The translations under genes and the position numbers were made by a program. A stretch of 64,000 nt of DNA, taken from positions 1 to 64,000 of the forward strand of contig JACPOC010000026.1 of NCBI GenBank assembly GCA_016185125.1, given 5' to 3'. The notes below the pieces were generated by a model. It was not told where the DNA came from. It did not search any database and saw nothing but the letters and a program-made list of their open reading frames with translations. Positions within the stretch are counted from its first letter, which is position 1. Each line of letters opens with the position of its first letter. This stretch comes from Bacteroidota bacterium (lineage in GTDB: Bacteria > Bacteroidota > Bacteroidia > B-17B0 > Aurantibacillaceae). Shown one piece after another: positions 1 through 8,784 of the stretch.

Positions 1-51
1 AATATCCTTAATTAAACTTTCGGCTGATTTTTTGTTTGAATTTGTTTCCAT
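1..51 (-). CDS. 5' end of an unidentified gene running off the window
   Basis: On the minus strand an ATG at 49-51 opens a frame (METNSNKKSAESLIKDI) that continues without a stop to the window edge. An A-rich stretch precedes the ATG, as is usual for starts in this group. Only 17 residues are visible, hydrophilic and without signal peptide, so the product cannot be named. It is downstream of, and in the same direction as, the truncated secreted-protein gene at 112-597. Confidence 0.4.
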   Translation of the reverse strand, partial: METNSNKKSAESLIKDI

Positions 52-111
52 TTTCTTTCTGTTTTTACATTAGTTAAACTTAAGAAAATGTCTCTATTCT
101 TTTATCTTAAA

Positions 112-597
112 TCAGTACACTTTGGTTTGAAACGAAACACTGATTATATTATTTACATAAATTTCAGACACCCAATTGTCTGCGTAAAAATCAAGTGATA
201 GACAGTATGCGCTTGCAGTATTAATGGCTAAACCACAGGTAGTGCTTGGCAAATTAAAGGTAAGCTTATAGAATTCATCTACATTTCCAAGACAAGAATG
301 TTCTGCTTGAGAAGGTGAACAAGTATGCGGATATGTTATCCAATTAGCATTAGGGAAAGGAGAGTTAACCCAGCTTCCCGGAGATTGATTACCGCAGCTA
401 ACTGCCGGAACATAAAGACCTAAACTATTAGTTAAAGCGGCAGTCCAATGAAGATCGTTAGAACCCACCGCAATAGTGCCGGTGTTGGTGGCATTGGTAG
501 CGGTATTAAAATCCATTGGGTTTGGAAATTGTGCTTTTACCGTTAAACAGCAAAAGAATAAAACTACTTGTATATATTTTATCCCTTTTATGACCAC
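112..597 (-). CDS. Short secreted protein, probably a truncated N-terminal piece of a larger surface protein
   Basis: 161 residues with a clear signal peptide (hydrophobic VVLFFCCL, cleavage after VKAQ). The mature part is beta-rich, with Cys residues and Asn/Ser/Thr-rich stretches, and reads like the first domain of a large Bacteroidota extracellular protein (LDFYADNWVSEIYVNN). It stops abruptly at 112-114. There is no T9SS sorting domain, repeat region or beta-barrel, and the 60 bases after the stop are not coding in any obvious frame. A secreted protein of this style would normally be several hundred residues and carry an export tag, so I infer a 3'-truncated gene. It could instead be a genuine small secreted protein. 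Confidence 0.55.
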   Translation of the reverse strand: MVIKGIKYIQVVLFFCCLTVKAQFPNPMDFNTATNATNTGTIAVGSNDLHWTAALTNSLGLYVPAVSCGNQSPGSWVNSPFPNANWITYPHTCSPSQAEHSCLGNVDEFYKLTFNLPSTTCGLAINTASAYCLSLDFYADNWVSEIYVNNIISVSFQTKVY

Positions 598-725
598 AGC
601 TTTATTTGAAACATATTGTTAAAACAAATATAATACAATCAATTTCAGAAAATGTAAGGAATTAATCTAAAACGTTTTAGAATGAGTGAAAGAGAGGCTC
701 ATTACTGCCGAAGCAATAAAAAAAT

Positions 726-851
726 CTATTCTATTTTCGCAGCAAACTTCTTCGCTTCCGGAGAAGCGGTAATATTCCCTGAGTATGTATAAGTTCCTAC
801 CTTATTGTTCGATCTGCAGCCAAGTGTTTTATATGGGTCAAAACATTTTTT
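726..851 (-). pseudogene. Remnant of a small coding region without a start codon
   Basis: Between the two minus-strand genes, one minus frame is open for 41 codons before a TAG at 726-728 and reads like real protein (CFDPYKTLGC followed by a KVGTYTYSGN-type stretch and a KKFAAKIE end). The frame is closed just upstream by TAA, with no in-frame ATG. A nearby out-of-frame ATG follows a run of A and is stopped at once by TGA in a T run, so a homopolymer indel could have broken it. I infer the 3' remnant of a lost gene. This could be chance; it is the only coding-like content of the 289-base gap. Confidence 0.3.
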
Positions 852-886
852 TTACACACGCAAACCCAAAGCCAGTAAAACAGAGC

Positions 887-3800
887 TTAAAAAAACGCCC
901 GCACTTGGGCACCGCCTAAATGCACCGCCGGCGAGGTGGGGGTTTTTCTTCCATTATAATTAATGCTTATTTGAATGTTATTGCTCAGGTTTCTTTGGTA
1001 ACTCAATTCCCAAGTATAATTTTCCCCTTTACTTAAAGCATTAAGCATTTCATAGGCTACAGGCGTGTTAGGTTTTTCATTGTAATAAATCTGAATGAAG
1101 TCGGCTCTTCCGGTTAAACTCCCTTTTTCGGTTTGATTGAATTTTAATTCCATGGCATAAGTATGGAGCAGAGCCTTCTGAATCCCTCCTTCTATAATAT
1201 TCTGTTTTTGGGTGTATTTATAAATACCGCTTAATCGCAATGTGGTGTTGGGTTGATAGATTAAACGCTGCTCACTCTCATACGATTCTATTAAATAATT
1301 GCGTGAAGAGAAAAGCTGAGATCGGCTGCCTTTTTGTGAAATTAGATTACTGCTGTTAAAGGCCCATGATTTTAAAAAATTTAAACGCCATTTTACCTCG
1401 TGCGATAGTAACGTTTTATGTTCAATGCCATTGGTTAATAATTGCTTTGACTGGTTATTGATGTAAGTATAATCAGCTCCTAACACAGCGGAGGATTGAT
1501 TAAAGAAAACACTTTGCCTTAAATTATTATTGCTGGCTATGAGTAACGTATCATTTACACTTAACAATGGGTTAAAATTATTAATACTTTTTTTATCGGC
1601 TGTTTTATTATCAACACGTACCGCCGATTGCAATATCCACCTATTAGCAAATCTACCGACCGCATTTTTTGTACTACTTATCAAAGCACTTGGGCGGAGG
1701 TTAAATGACACACTCATTTGATTTTGTAATACCTTTATGTAATTATTAGTGGGCGTATAAATACGAATAAACCTAGCTTGATCGCTGAACTGCGCCACTT
1801 CAAATTCATTAACCTCTTTTATGGTATTTCCATTATAATCATTCCAACTGTATTGACCCTGACCCGGTGCAACTTCAAGATAATAAAACTCTTTGCGGTT
1901 CTCTAATCCGTATCCGGTTTCATAAAATATTCCCATTGTAATAAACCCTTTAAAATACCGGGGATTATATTCCAAACGGTTAAGCAAAGTGTTATCCGGT
2001 TTTAAAAAAGTGCCTACCACATTTTTTAATTCTAACTTTCGATAGGTTACCAAAAGTGTAATAGGATTGTTTTTTATAGAGTAGATCGAGGCCTGAACTC
2101 CTGTGTTTTGCGCATAAGTACTGTCTTTTATTTCTGACCCATAGGCGAGTTTATCTCTTCTTTCTTTATAAAATACTTTAATGCGGTTTTTAGAACTGTC
2201 GGCATTAGAAACGCTGGCTTCCCATTCCCAAAATTGATAAGAACGCGGCAACAAATTTTTTACAAAAGCCTGCTTAAAATAATTATTTTCAAATTCATCG
2301 CTATAAGCAATCTTAACTTTATTTATTTTTTTTGAGATAAGGGTTTTATGCCTGTAAAATTCTGTTTGCTGAATATTGGCATTATCATTGCTAATAAGGT
2401 ACGAACCGTTATATAAAGAGGAGAACTCCTTATTTTGATAAGTACCCGATGCGGTATGTTTAAGCCCCTGATAATTGTTCCCTTCACTAAATAAATTAAA
2501 CCCGTAAATGAGAGAAGATGTGGCAGATTTCAATAGGCCTATTTCTGCATTTGCAAGGTGCTGGTCATTTAATTGTACGGTTGTTAGCGGCCGATTCCAG
2601 TCGCGCTCAAACTCAATACTTCTGAAGCGCTCAATTTTTGTAAATTGTTTTTGCAGAAACTCATAATTAACGTTGTATATAAATTTTGTTTCTCTTTTCA
2701 ATGTATCTGTTCTATAAATCTTTTGATTTCTGCTAGATAATTTAAAACCACTTCCTTCGTCATTTCCTTTGTCTGAGGTACTAAACCTGTTTATATCATT
2801 TTTTGTATAAGATCCTTCTACAGAAACGGTATTATTCGCGCTAACAGAATAAGAAATTCCGGTAGTTAGCATTTGATTTTGTTTTGGAGTTACTAAAGGA
2901 ATTACAGGCTCAAAACTTCCTTGAAGGATGCCGCCAATAGGTGCGCGCCATTGATAAACACGTCCGTTGGCAGCGGTATTTATCTGTACATAATTACCTT
3001 TCCCTATTCCTACATTACTGAATTTTAAGCGGTATTTAGCGCTATCTGCATTGGTACTGTATACATACACATTCGGATATAATATTGAATTGATTAAAGT
3101 ATCTGTTTTCCGGTAAAACACATCACTATTATTAAAGGAAGCTTTTTCTACGCCGGAGAAGTAAGCCTTTTCTAAAGTATCTCCTATTCCTATTAAAATA
3201 TTTTTTTGAGGTTGACTAAGCGTTTGTTGTAAGGGTCGGTTTTTATTGTCTTGTTCACTGTAAAAATTAATAAATATTTTTGCTTTTTTTCCTGATACTT
3301 CTTCCCCGAAAAAGAAAAGCGAGCGCGCATAATTGCGTTCAGCATACTGAAACTCGGCAACAATCCGTTTGTCTTTTGTAATGAGTTGACGGGCGGTAAA
3401 CGTTAGTTCGCCACTGTTATAATCTATTATATAATCGTTTTCCTGACCACGTTGCAGCAGTTTACCATCAATATAAATTTTTTCAGTACCACTTAAAACG
3501 ATGATAAATGGTTCATTTTCCGCGCCTCGCAACCTATACGGCCCCTGATTATTTTCAACGCCAAAAAACACTTGTCTTGCAAATTTACCTCTGGAAACGG
3601 CTCCCGAAATCTGTGTTTTAAAGGTAAGCGGTTTTTTCAACGCACTATCAGTGTATAAATTTTCAAGATACGCACCTTGTGCTCGTTTATAAAAATTCAT
3701 GAAATAACTATTGGCCGGTTTAGACAATTGATAATCGCCAACTACCAGTTTGGTATTATAATTATTAAGCTGAATAAATACTTTATCAAATTCCTGTAAT

Positions 3801-4384
3801 TGCGCAGTTGTTCCATCGGCCTGAAATGGAATATTATTGTCGGTTGCAGCCAAAACCATGTCAATTTCAGGAGTTAATTTGCCGCTTACCTGTAAATTTA
3901 AATTGGAGTTAACCACCACATCCTGATTGTTTCCGAAAGTAATTCCACGACTTACATTTCCGTTTTTGGTAAGGGCGTCGTCCTGCAATAAATAATCGCG
4001 ACGAGTGGTATTGGTATAAGTTATTGTATAAGGGTTATTAGCCCTTGAAAGATCAGTATATAAAGAATTTGGGTTTTTTCGAAAAAATTTACGTTCAAAA
4101 TTAAACGGAAAACGCTTATAGGAAACTACTATACTATCGGGTTTTTTGGATGTAAAAATAAGTGAATGGAGTTTATAGTTTATAAATGGGACAGTACTTG
4201 AATCTGATACCGGAAATATTTTAAAAGCCACAGAGCCCGGTACAAGACTCATCGAATCAAGTACCAAAGTATCAGCAATTACCGTAAAAGCTTTTTTTTG
4301 AGCCGGATTAAATATTTGCGCGCTTCCTTTTAAATATATAAAAGAAATCACGATAAGTACTGTTAAACGCTTGAGAATCACCAT
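887..4384 (-). CDS. Large outer-membrane beta-barrel protein, function unknown
   Basis: 1165 residues with an N-terminal signal peptide (RLTVLIVISFIYLKGSAQ). The N-terminal third has short beta-rich domains and the motif RGITFGNNQDVVVNSNLNLQ, then KLTPEIDMVLAATDNNIP and FDKVFIQL, a signature I associate with a conserved but uncharacterised family of large Bacteroidota surface proteins that loosely resembles parts of the gliding/T9SS translocon protein SprA. The remaining ~800 residues show alternating hydrophobic/polar strands with many aromatic residues, ending in HLGGAQVRAFF with a terminal Phe, typical of an outer-membrane barrel. It is far shorter than SprA (over 2000 residues) and lacks its characteristic domains, so I do not call it SprA. 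It has no TonB box or plug domain. Confidence 0.7.
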   Translation of the reverse strand: MVILKRLTVLIVISFIYLKGSAQIFNPAQKKAFTVIADTLVLDSMSLVPGSVAFKIFPVSDSSTVPFINYKLHSLIFTSKKPDSIVVSYKRFPFNFERKFFRKNPNSLYTDLSRANNPYTITYTNTTRRDYLLQDDALTKNGNVSRGITFGNNQDVVVNSNLNLQVSGKLTPEIDMVLAATDNNIPFQADGTTAQLQEFDKVFIQLNNYNTKLVVGDYQLSKPANSYFMNFYKRAQGAYLENLYTDSALKKPLTFKTQISGAVSRGKFARQVFFGVENNQGPYRLRGAENEPFIIVLSGTEKIYIDGKLLQRGQENDYIIDYNSGELTFTARQLITKDKRIVAEFQYAERNYARSLFFFGEEVSGKKAKIFINFYSEQDNKNRPLQQTLSQPQKNILIGIGDTLEKAYFSGVEKASFNNSDVFYRKTDTLINSILYPNVYVYSTNADSAKYRLKFSNVGIGKGNYVQINTAANGRVYQWRAPIGGILQGSFEPVIPLVTPKQNQMLTTGISYSVSANNTVSVEGSYTKNDINRFSTSDKGNDEGSGFKLSSRNQKIYRTDTLKRETKFIYNVNYEFLQKQFTKIERFRSIEFERDWNRPLTTVQLNDQHLANAEIGLLKSATSSLIYGFNLFSEGNNYQGLKHTASGTYQNKEFSSLYNGSYLISNDNANIQQTEFYRHKTLISKKINKVKIAYSDEFENNYFKQAFVKNLLPRSYQFWEWEASVSNADSSKNRIKVFYKERRDKLAYGSEIKDSTYAQNTGVQASIYSIKNNPITLLVTYRKLELKNVVGTFLKPDNTLLNRLEYNPRYFKGFITMGIFYETGYGLENRKEFYYLEVAPGQGQYSWNDYNGNTIKEVNEFEVAQFSDQARFIRIYTPTNNYIKVLQNQMSVSFNLRPSALISSTKNAVGRFANRWILQSAVRVDNKTADKKSINNFNPLLSVNDTLLIASNNNLRQSVFFNQSSAVLGADYTYINNQSKQLLTNGIEHKTLLSHEVKWRLNFLKSWAFNSSNLISQKGSRSQLFSSRNYLIESYESEQRLIYQPNTTLRLSGIYKYTQKQNIIEGGIQKALLHTYAMELKFNQTEKGSLTGRADFIQIYYNEKPNTPVAYEMLNALSKGENYTWELSYQRNLSNNIQISINYNGRKTPTSPAVHLGGAQVRAFF

Positions 4385-4482
4385 AAATTAACGCATTTAA
4401 AGATAAGAAATTGTGCAGGGAATTACGCAAGATGAAATGGGATTTAAGCGTTTATTTGGTAAATTGCACAAAAATATATTTT

Positions 4483-4764
4483 ATGCGAACCTTCTTGTTT
4501 ATTTCCTTCTTTATTTTTTCATTGTCTGTAATTGCACAGGATCATATTAAACTTTATACCGGGGAGATAATAAAAGGGAGGGTGACTAGGATTGAAGGGG
4601 GTCGTGTTTTTTATAAAAAAATGCATAAATTAAAAGACAAAGATATTTTTATACCCAAAAGCGATGTGATGTATATTAAATATGCCAGCGGAAAAGTGGT
4701 TTCTATGGAAGCCAAAGCAAAAAAGACTGTAAAGAAAAAAGCAGTGGTAAAGAAAAAAAAGTAA
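4483..4764 (+). CDS. Small secreted protein with Lys-rich tail
   Basis: I chose the ATG at 4483 over the track start at 4411 because it gives a clean signal peptide (MRTFLFISFFIFSLSVIAQ) at the very N-terminus. The mature protein is about 75 residues: a compact beta-rich core (IKLYTGEIIKGRVTRIEGGRVFYKK) resembling small Bacteroidota proteins that start with a GxxIxGxV pattern, then a strongly basic tail (KKTVKKKAVVKKKK). A tail like this could bind polyanions such as LPS or nucleic acid, but that is inference. It lies 37 bases upstream of the ftcD-like gene, in the same direction. Confidence 0.6.
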   Translation: MRTFLFISFFIFSLSVIAQDHIKLYTGEIIKGRVTRIEGGRVFYKKMHKLKDKDIFIPKSDVMYIKYASGKVVSMEAKAKKTVKKKAVVKKKK

Positions 4765-4801
4765 TTGCCAAGTAGAAAAAAGTATTTATTATTTTAAAAT
4801 T

Positions 4802-6487
4802 ATGAATCAGTTAATTGAATGTGTGCCTAATTTCAGCGAGGGTGTTGACCTCAATATTATTAAGCAAATTACAAATGAGATTGAAAGTATTGAAGGTGTA
4901 AAATTATTGAATGTTGATCCTGGGAAAGCAACAAATAGAACCGTAGTAACCTTTGTTGGCACTCCGCAGGTCGTGATTGAAGCTGCCTTTCGTGGTATAA
5001 AAAAAGCCGGTGAATTAATTGATATGAGCAAACATAAAGGCGAACACCCGCGCATGGGTGCCACAGATGTTTGCCCGCTTATTCCTATTGCAGGCATTTC
5101 CATGGAAGATACTGCTAAGTACGCGCAACAACTTGCAAAACGCGTGGGCGAAGAATTAAAAATTCCTGTTTATTTATACGAAGAAGCGCAGACCGATAAA
5201 AAACGTAGTAATCTGTCGGTGATTCGTGCCGGCGAGTACGAAGGCTTTTTTAAAAAAATAAAATTAACGGAATGGAAGCCCGATTTTGGTCCACAGCAAT
5301 TTGATGAAAAGCGCGGCGCTACTGTTATTGGCGCGCGTGATTTTTTAGTGGCTTATAATGTAAACTTGAATACAACATCCACCCGCCGTGCTAACTCGGT
5401 AGCTTTTGATGTTAGAGAAGCAGGAAGAGTATTGCGTGAAGGAAATCCTGTAACCGGAAAAATTATTACTAATGCCGATGGCACTCCTAAATCAATTGCG
5501 GGAACTTTAAAATCTGTAAAAGCTATTGGTTGGTACATTGAAGAATATGGCGTTTGTCAAATCTCGATGAACCTTACCAATATAAATATTACACCTTTAC
5601 ATATTGCCTTTGATGAAGTGTGTAAAAAAGCTAATGAGCGCGGATTACGTGTAACAGGCTCAGAATTGGTGGGATTAGTACCCTTAAAATCTTTATTGGA
5701 CGCAGGAAAATATTTTCTTAAAAAACAACAACGTTCTACCGGCGTTAGTGAAAAAGAGTTGATTAAAATAGCAGTTAAATCAATGGGCTTGGATGAACTT
5801 TCACCGTTTAAAGCGGAAGAACGCGTCATAGAATATCTCTTGAAGAATACATCAGATTCAAAACTGGTTAGCATGAACCTAAGGGCTTTTGCCGATGAAA
5901 CAGCGAGTGAAAGTCCCGCACCGGGCGGAGGCTCAATAGCGGCGTATATTGGAAGCCTTGGCGTTTCTCTTGCAACCATGGTTGCTAACTTAAGTTCTCA
6001 TAAAAAAGGGTGGGATGAACGTTGGGAAGAGTTTAGTGAATGGGCCGAAAAAGGACAAAAAATAAAAGATGAATTACTTCGCTTAGTAGATGCGGATACT
6101 GCCGCGTTTAATAAAATAATGACAGCCTTAGCCTTACCAAAAGCCAATGAAGAGGAAAAGAGAATTCGCATGGATGCAATTCAAAGTGCTACAAAATTTG
6201 CAATAGAAATTCCATTTAAAGTGATGGAAAAAAGTTATGAGAGTTTGGAATTAATAAAAGCAATGGCGGAACACGGCAATCCTAACTCGGTGAGTGATGC
6301 CGGAGTTGGAGCTTTGTGTGTACGTAGTGCGGTAATGGGCGCTTTTATGAATGTGCGTATAAATGCCAACGGCTTTGAGGATAAAGTTTTTGTAAACAAC
6401 ATTATTAACAAGGGAAAAATTATTGAAGGAAAAACAATAGCCGCCGAAGCAGCGATTTTAAAAATTGTAAATGAAAAGATACAATAG
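4802..6487 (+). CDS. ftcD: Bifunctional glutamate formimidoyltransferase / formimidoyltetrahydrofolate cyclodeaminase
   Basis: 561 residues with two fused enzymes of histidine degradation. The N-terminal ~330 residues are the formiminotransferase (LIECVPNFSEG at the start, GEHPRMGATDVCP containing the conserved active-site His), which moves the formimino group from formiminoglutamate to tetrahydrofolate. From about residue 358 the cyclodeaminase follows (SESPAPGGGSIAAY, then ANLSSHKKG and a VSDAGVGALC helix), releasing ammonia and yielding methenyl-THF. Length and order match the animal-type FTCD fusion, also seen in many Bacteroidota. No other hut gene (hutH, hutU, hutI) is in the window, so histidine catabolism must be completed elsewhere. 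Cytoplasmic; no signal peptide. Confidence 0.95.
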   Translation: MNQLIECVPNFSEGVDLNIIKQITNEIESIEGVKLLNVDPGKATNRTVVTFVGTPQVVIEAAFRGIKKAGELIDMSKHKGEHPRMGATDVCPLIPIAGISMEDTAKYAQQLAKRVGEELKIPVYLYEEAQTDKKRSNLSVIRAGEYEGFFKKIKLTEWKPDFGPQQFDEKRGATVIGARDFLVAYNVNLNTTSTRRANSVAFDVREAGRVLREGNPVTGKIITNADGTPKSIAGTLKSVKAIGWYIEEYGVCQISMNLTNINITPLHIAFDEVCKKANERGLRVTGSELVGLVPLKSLLDAGKYFLKKQQRSTGVSEKELIKIAVKSMGLDELSPFKAEERVIEYLLKNTSDSKLVSMNLRAFADETASESPAPGGGSIAAYIGSLGVSLATMVANLSSHKKGWDERWEEFSEWAEKGQKIKDELLRLVDADTAAFNKIMTALALPKANEEEKRIRMDAIQSATKFAIEIPFKVMEKSYESLELIKAMAEHGNPNSVSDAGVGALCVRSAVMGAFMNVRINANGFEDKVFVNNIINKGKIIEGKTIAAEAAILKIVNEKIQ

Positions 6488-6604
6488 ACTTCTATACTTA
6501 TTCCTTTTGGTTAAACCTCATCTTGTTTAATTTTAGTATGAGAAGCTAAATTTAACTGTCGGAGGTTAAATGTTTAGGCATAGGCATTTGGTATAAACTA
6601 TAAT

Positions 6605-7459
6605 TTAAGCTCTATTTGCTGTATGCGTTAAATGATATTCCACCAAATCATCAATAGGTGAGTGAATTATTTTTCCGGTTCCCATATTATATGAAGCGGC
6701 CACCTGCGTTAAAATATCCCTGAAAATATATCCCACAGAGCCTACGCAATTAAAGGAATGTTTTTCGTAACCCGGGTATCTGCTTACCAAATTCTTGAAA
6801 AAATCATTAAAAGATTCTTTTACAATTTCGCGAATATATGGATGTTGGTTATGCTTATCGGCAAACATGCAAAAGCTTGCTAAAAAACGATTTGGCAAGG
6901 GCTTGTTATATAAGTTGTCAAAAATTTCAGCGTTGGTTAAATGATAGGTTTCATTAAAATTCTGACGAAGATCTGAAGGCAAATACTCACGCATAAAATC
7001 GCGAAGAATTTTTTTACCAATGTAACTTCCGCTTCCTTCATCACCCATTAAATAGCCCAAGGAATCAATGTTTTTTTCAATTTCTTTACCATCGTAAATA
7101 CAGGTGTTTGAACCCGTACCAATAATGGCGGCAAAACCTGTTTGATTACCCAATAAAGCGCGAGCCGCAGCCAGCATATCGTGCCCTACAGAAATTTCGG
7201 AATTTATAAAACAACGCGTTAAAGCGTTACTAACTATTGCCGCATTTGTATTTGTGGAACATCCTGCCCCATAAAAGAAAACCTGTTTTACAACAGCCGG
7301 TTCAAATTCAGGAATCAGTTTTTCTGATAAGGAGTGATAAATGTTTTCGGAATTAATAAAGTAGGGATTGTACCCAATGGTTTTGTAACGCGTATGATTT
7401 TTTTCATCTATTAATACCCAATCTGTCTTGGTTGAACCGCTGTCTGCTATAAGTATCAT
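6605..7459 (-). CDS. BadF/BadG/BcrA/BcrD-type ATPase, N-acetylglucosamine-kinase-like
   Basis: ASKHA-fold sugar kinase. The N-terminus carries the phosphate-1 loop (ILIADSGSTKTDWVL), followed by a second phosphate/adenosine region (AIIGTGSNTCIYDGKE) and the LGYLMGDEGSGSYIGKK segment typical of the BadF/BcrA family that includes GlcNAc kinases. I start at the internal Met (7459) because the phosphate loop normally begins within the first few residues; the track start at 7477 adds six residues. It is the last gene of a minus-strand operon with a GH57 enzyme (29 bases upstream) and a glycosyltransferase, suggesting it phosphorylates a sugar released in alpha-glucan turnover. The exact substrate cannot be read from sequence. 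Confidence 0.8.
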   Translation of the reverse strand: MILIADSGSTKTDWVLIDEKNHTRYKTIGYNPYFINSENIYHSLSEKLIPEFEPAVVKQVFFYGAGCSTNTNAAIVSNALTRCFINSEISVGHDMLAAARALLGNQTGFAAIIGTGSNTCIYDGKEIEKNIDSLGYLMGDEGSGSYIGKKILRDFMREYLPSDLRQNFNETYHLTNAEIFDNLYNKPLPNRFLASFCMFADKHNQHPYIREIVKESFNDFFKNLVSRYPGYEKHSFNCVGSVGYIFRDILTQVAASYNMGTGKIIHSPIDDLVEYHLTHTANRA

Positions 7460-7488
7460 TTTATTTAAATTAACCATTTATAATTTTT

Positions 7489-8772
7489 TTAAGAAGTAAG
7501 AGCGGGATGTTCGCCAATAGCTTTGCCATCATTAGCCTGTAAGCGAATGGTTTTTGCTTTTGCAATTTTAGGAGCTCTCACTTTTTTTAGTTTTCGTTTT
7601 ACAATGCATTCCAAATCGCTATATACATTCATATAAAACATATAAGCATCGTAAGGAGTTTCAAAGGGACTGAAATATTTATGCACGTCTCCATCGTTCC
7701 AGAATTTAGTACACATGTAATAAAAGTGATCGGAAGTTTGCAAACGTTCCCACACATTGGTTAGTTTAGGATCGTTAATTTCCTTAATATCACTTTCAAT
7801 AGCATAAATACGTTTAAACGATTCGCTTTGCATGGAGTTACTTAACCAAGCCGAAAGATCGCGCTCTGTATCCGCCCACGAACAAAATTCATGCACATCA
7901 TAAGTATCGCGTGTTGGATATGAATCAACCACTTCGGAAGGCGTTTTGAAATCAAAATCAGGGTGCTCCATAATAGCGCCCGGTAAATGATCTAAAAAAT
8001 CAAATATTCCGGTAGATTCCCACTGGTGCTCGCCAAAGGTTTCGTAATCCATAAACAAATTTATTGTTTCTCCGTTTCCGGCAACATCATAAACCCATTT
8101 TTTATATTTATCAACCGTTAGAGGAAATTCTTTCCATCCTCTATCTGAAAATCGAAAAGCAATATCATCTGAAAGACGATGATTTTTTAATAATAATTTT
8201 ATTTTTTTGCCGTTAACCGTATTATATAAATAATTGGGTGTGCGGCCATTTAATAATCTGTCGGCCCCTTCGCAAATAATGCCTTTATACCCCATTCCAT
8301 CAATGTGCGCGGCAAGCTCATTATTAAAAATAAGTTCGGTGTTGCGGAATACTTTTGGAACCTGATTAAAATATTTTTTAATCATGGCAGCATGCTTACT
8401 TACCTGACGTTCAAATTCAGGTTTTGAAAATATAAAACTCAGAGAGTGAGAATATGTTTCGGCTAAAAATTCAACACAACCTGTATTAGCCAGATCAATA
8501 AATGATTGCAAAACATCGGGTCTGTATTTTTCAAATTGTTCTATGGCTGTTCCACTGATAGAATAACTAATCCTAAAATTACCTTTATGCCGGTGAATAA
8601 GATCCAGCATTTTATTATTGGTTTTTATATAGCATTTATCTGCCACCTTATTCATGATCTGCTGATTTTTTGCCTCATCTTCATATTCATGAGAATGTCC
8701 AATATCAAAAAAAGAATAATTTTTTATTCTGAATGGCTGGTGAACCTGAAAGTAAAAGCAAATTGATGGCAT
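7489..8772 (-). CDS. Glycoside hydrolase family 57 (alpha-amylase / alpha-glucanotransferase type)
   Basis: 427 residues, no signal peptide, hence cytoplasmic. GH57 landmarks: HQP at residues 11-13, the LAETYSHS region near 104-110, the presumed nucleophile Glu146 in FRNTELIF, and the presumed acid/base Asp242 in MDYETFGEHQ. GH57 enzymes cleave or rearrange alpha-1,4/1,6-glucans. In Bacteroidota this gene commonly sits next to a glycogen-synthase-like glycosyltransferase, as here: the glycosyltransferase stop is 12 bases upstream of this start, and a sugar kinase follows. I infer a role in intracellular glycogen synthesis or turnover. Hydrolase and transferase activity cannot be told apart from this reading. 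Confidence 0.9.
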   Translation of the reverse strand: MPSICFYFQVHQPFRIKNYSFFDIGHSHEYEDEAKNQQIMNKVADKCYIKTNNKMLDLIHRHKGNFRISYSISGTAIEQFEKYRPDVLQSFIDLANTGCVEFLAETYSHSLSFIFSKPEFERQVSKHAAMIKKYFNQVPKVFRNTELIFNNELAAHIDGMGYKGIICEGADRLLNGRTPNYLYNTVNGKKIKLLLKNHRLSDDIAFRFSDRGWKEFPLTVDKYKKWVYDVAGNGETINLFMDYETFGEHQWESTGIFDFLDHLPGAIMEHPDFDFKTPSEVVDSYPTRDTYDVHEFCSWADTERDLSAWLSNSMQSESFKRIYAIESDIKEINDPKLTNVWERLQTSDHFYYMCTKFWNDGDVHKYFSPFETPYDAYMFYMNVYSDLECIVKRKLKKVRAPKIAKAKTIRLQANDGKAIGEHPALTS

Positions 8773-8784
8773 GGTGTTGGGGTT

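Noticed and set aside
887-4384. SprA gliding/T9SS translocon protein
   Set aside because: Half the expected length and lacking SprA-specific domains; only a general resemblance of barrel repeats.
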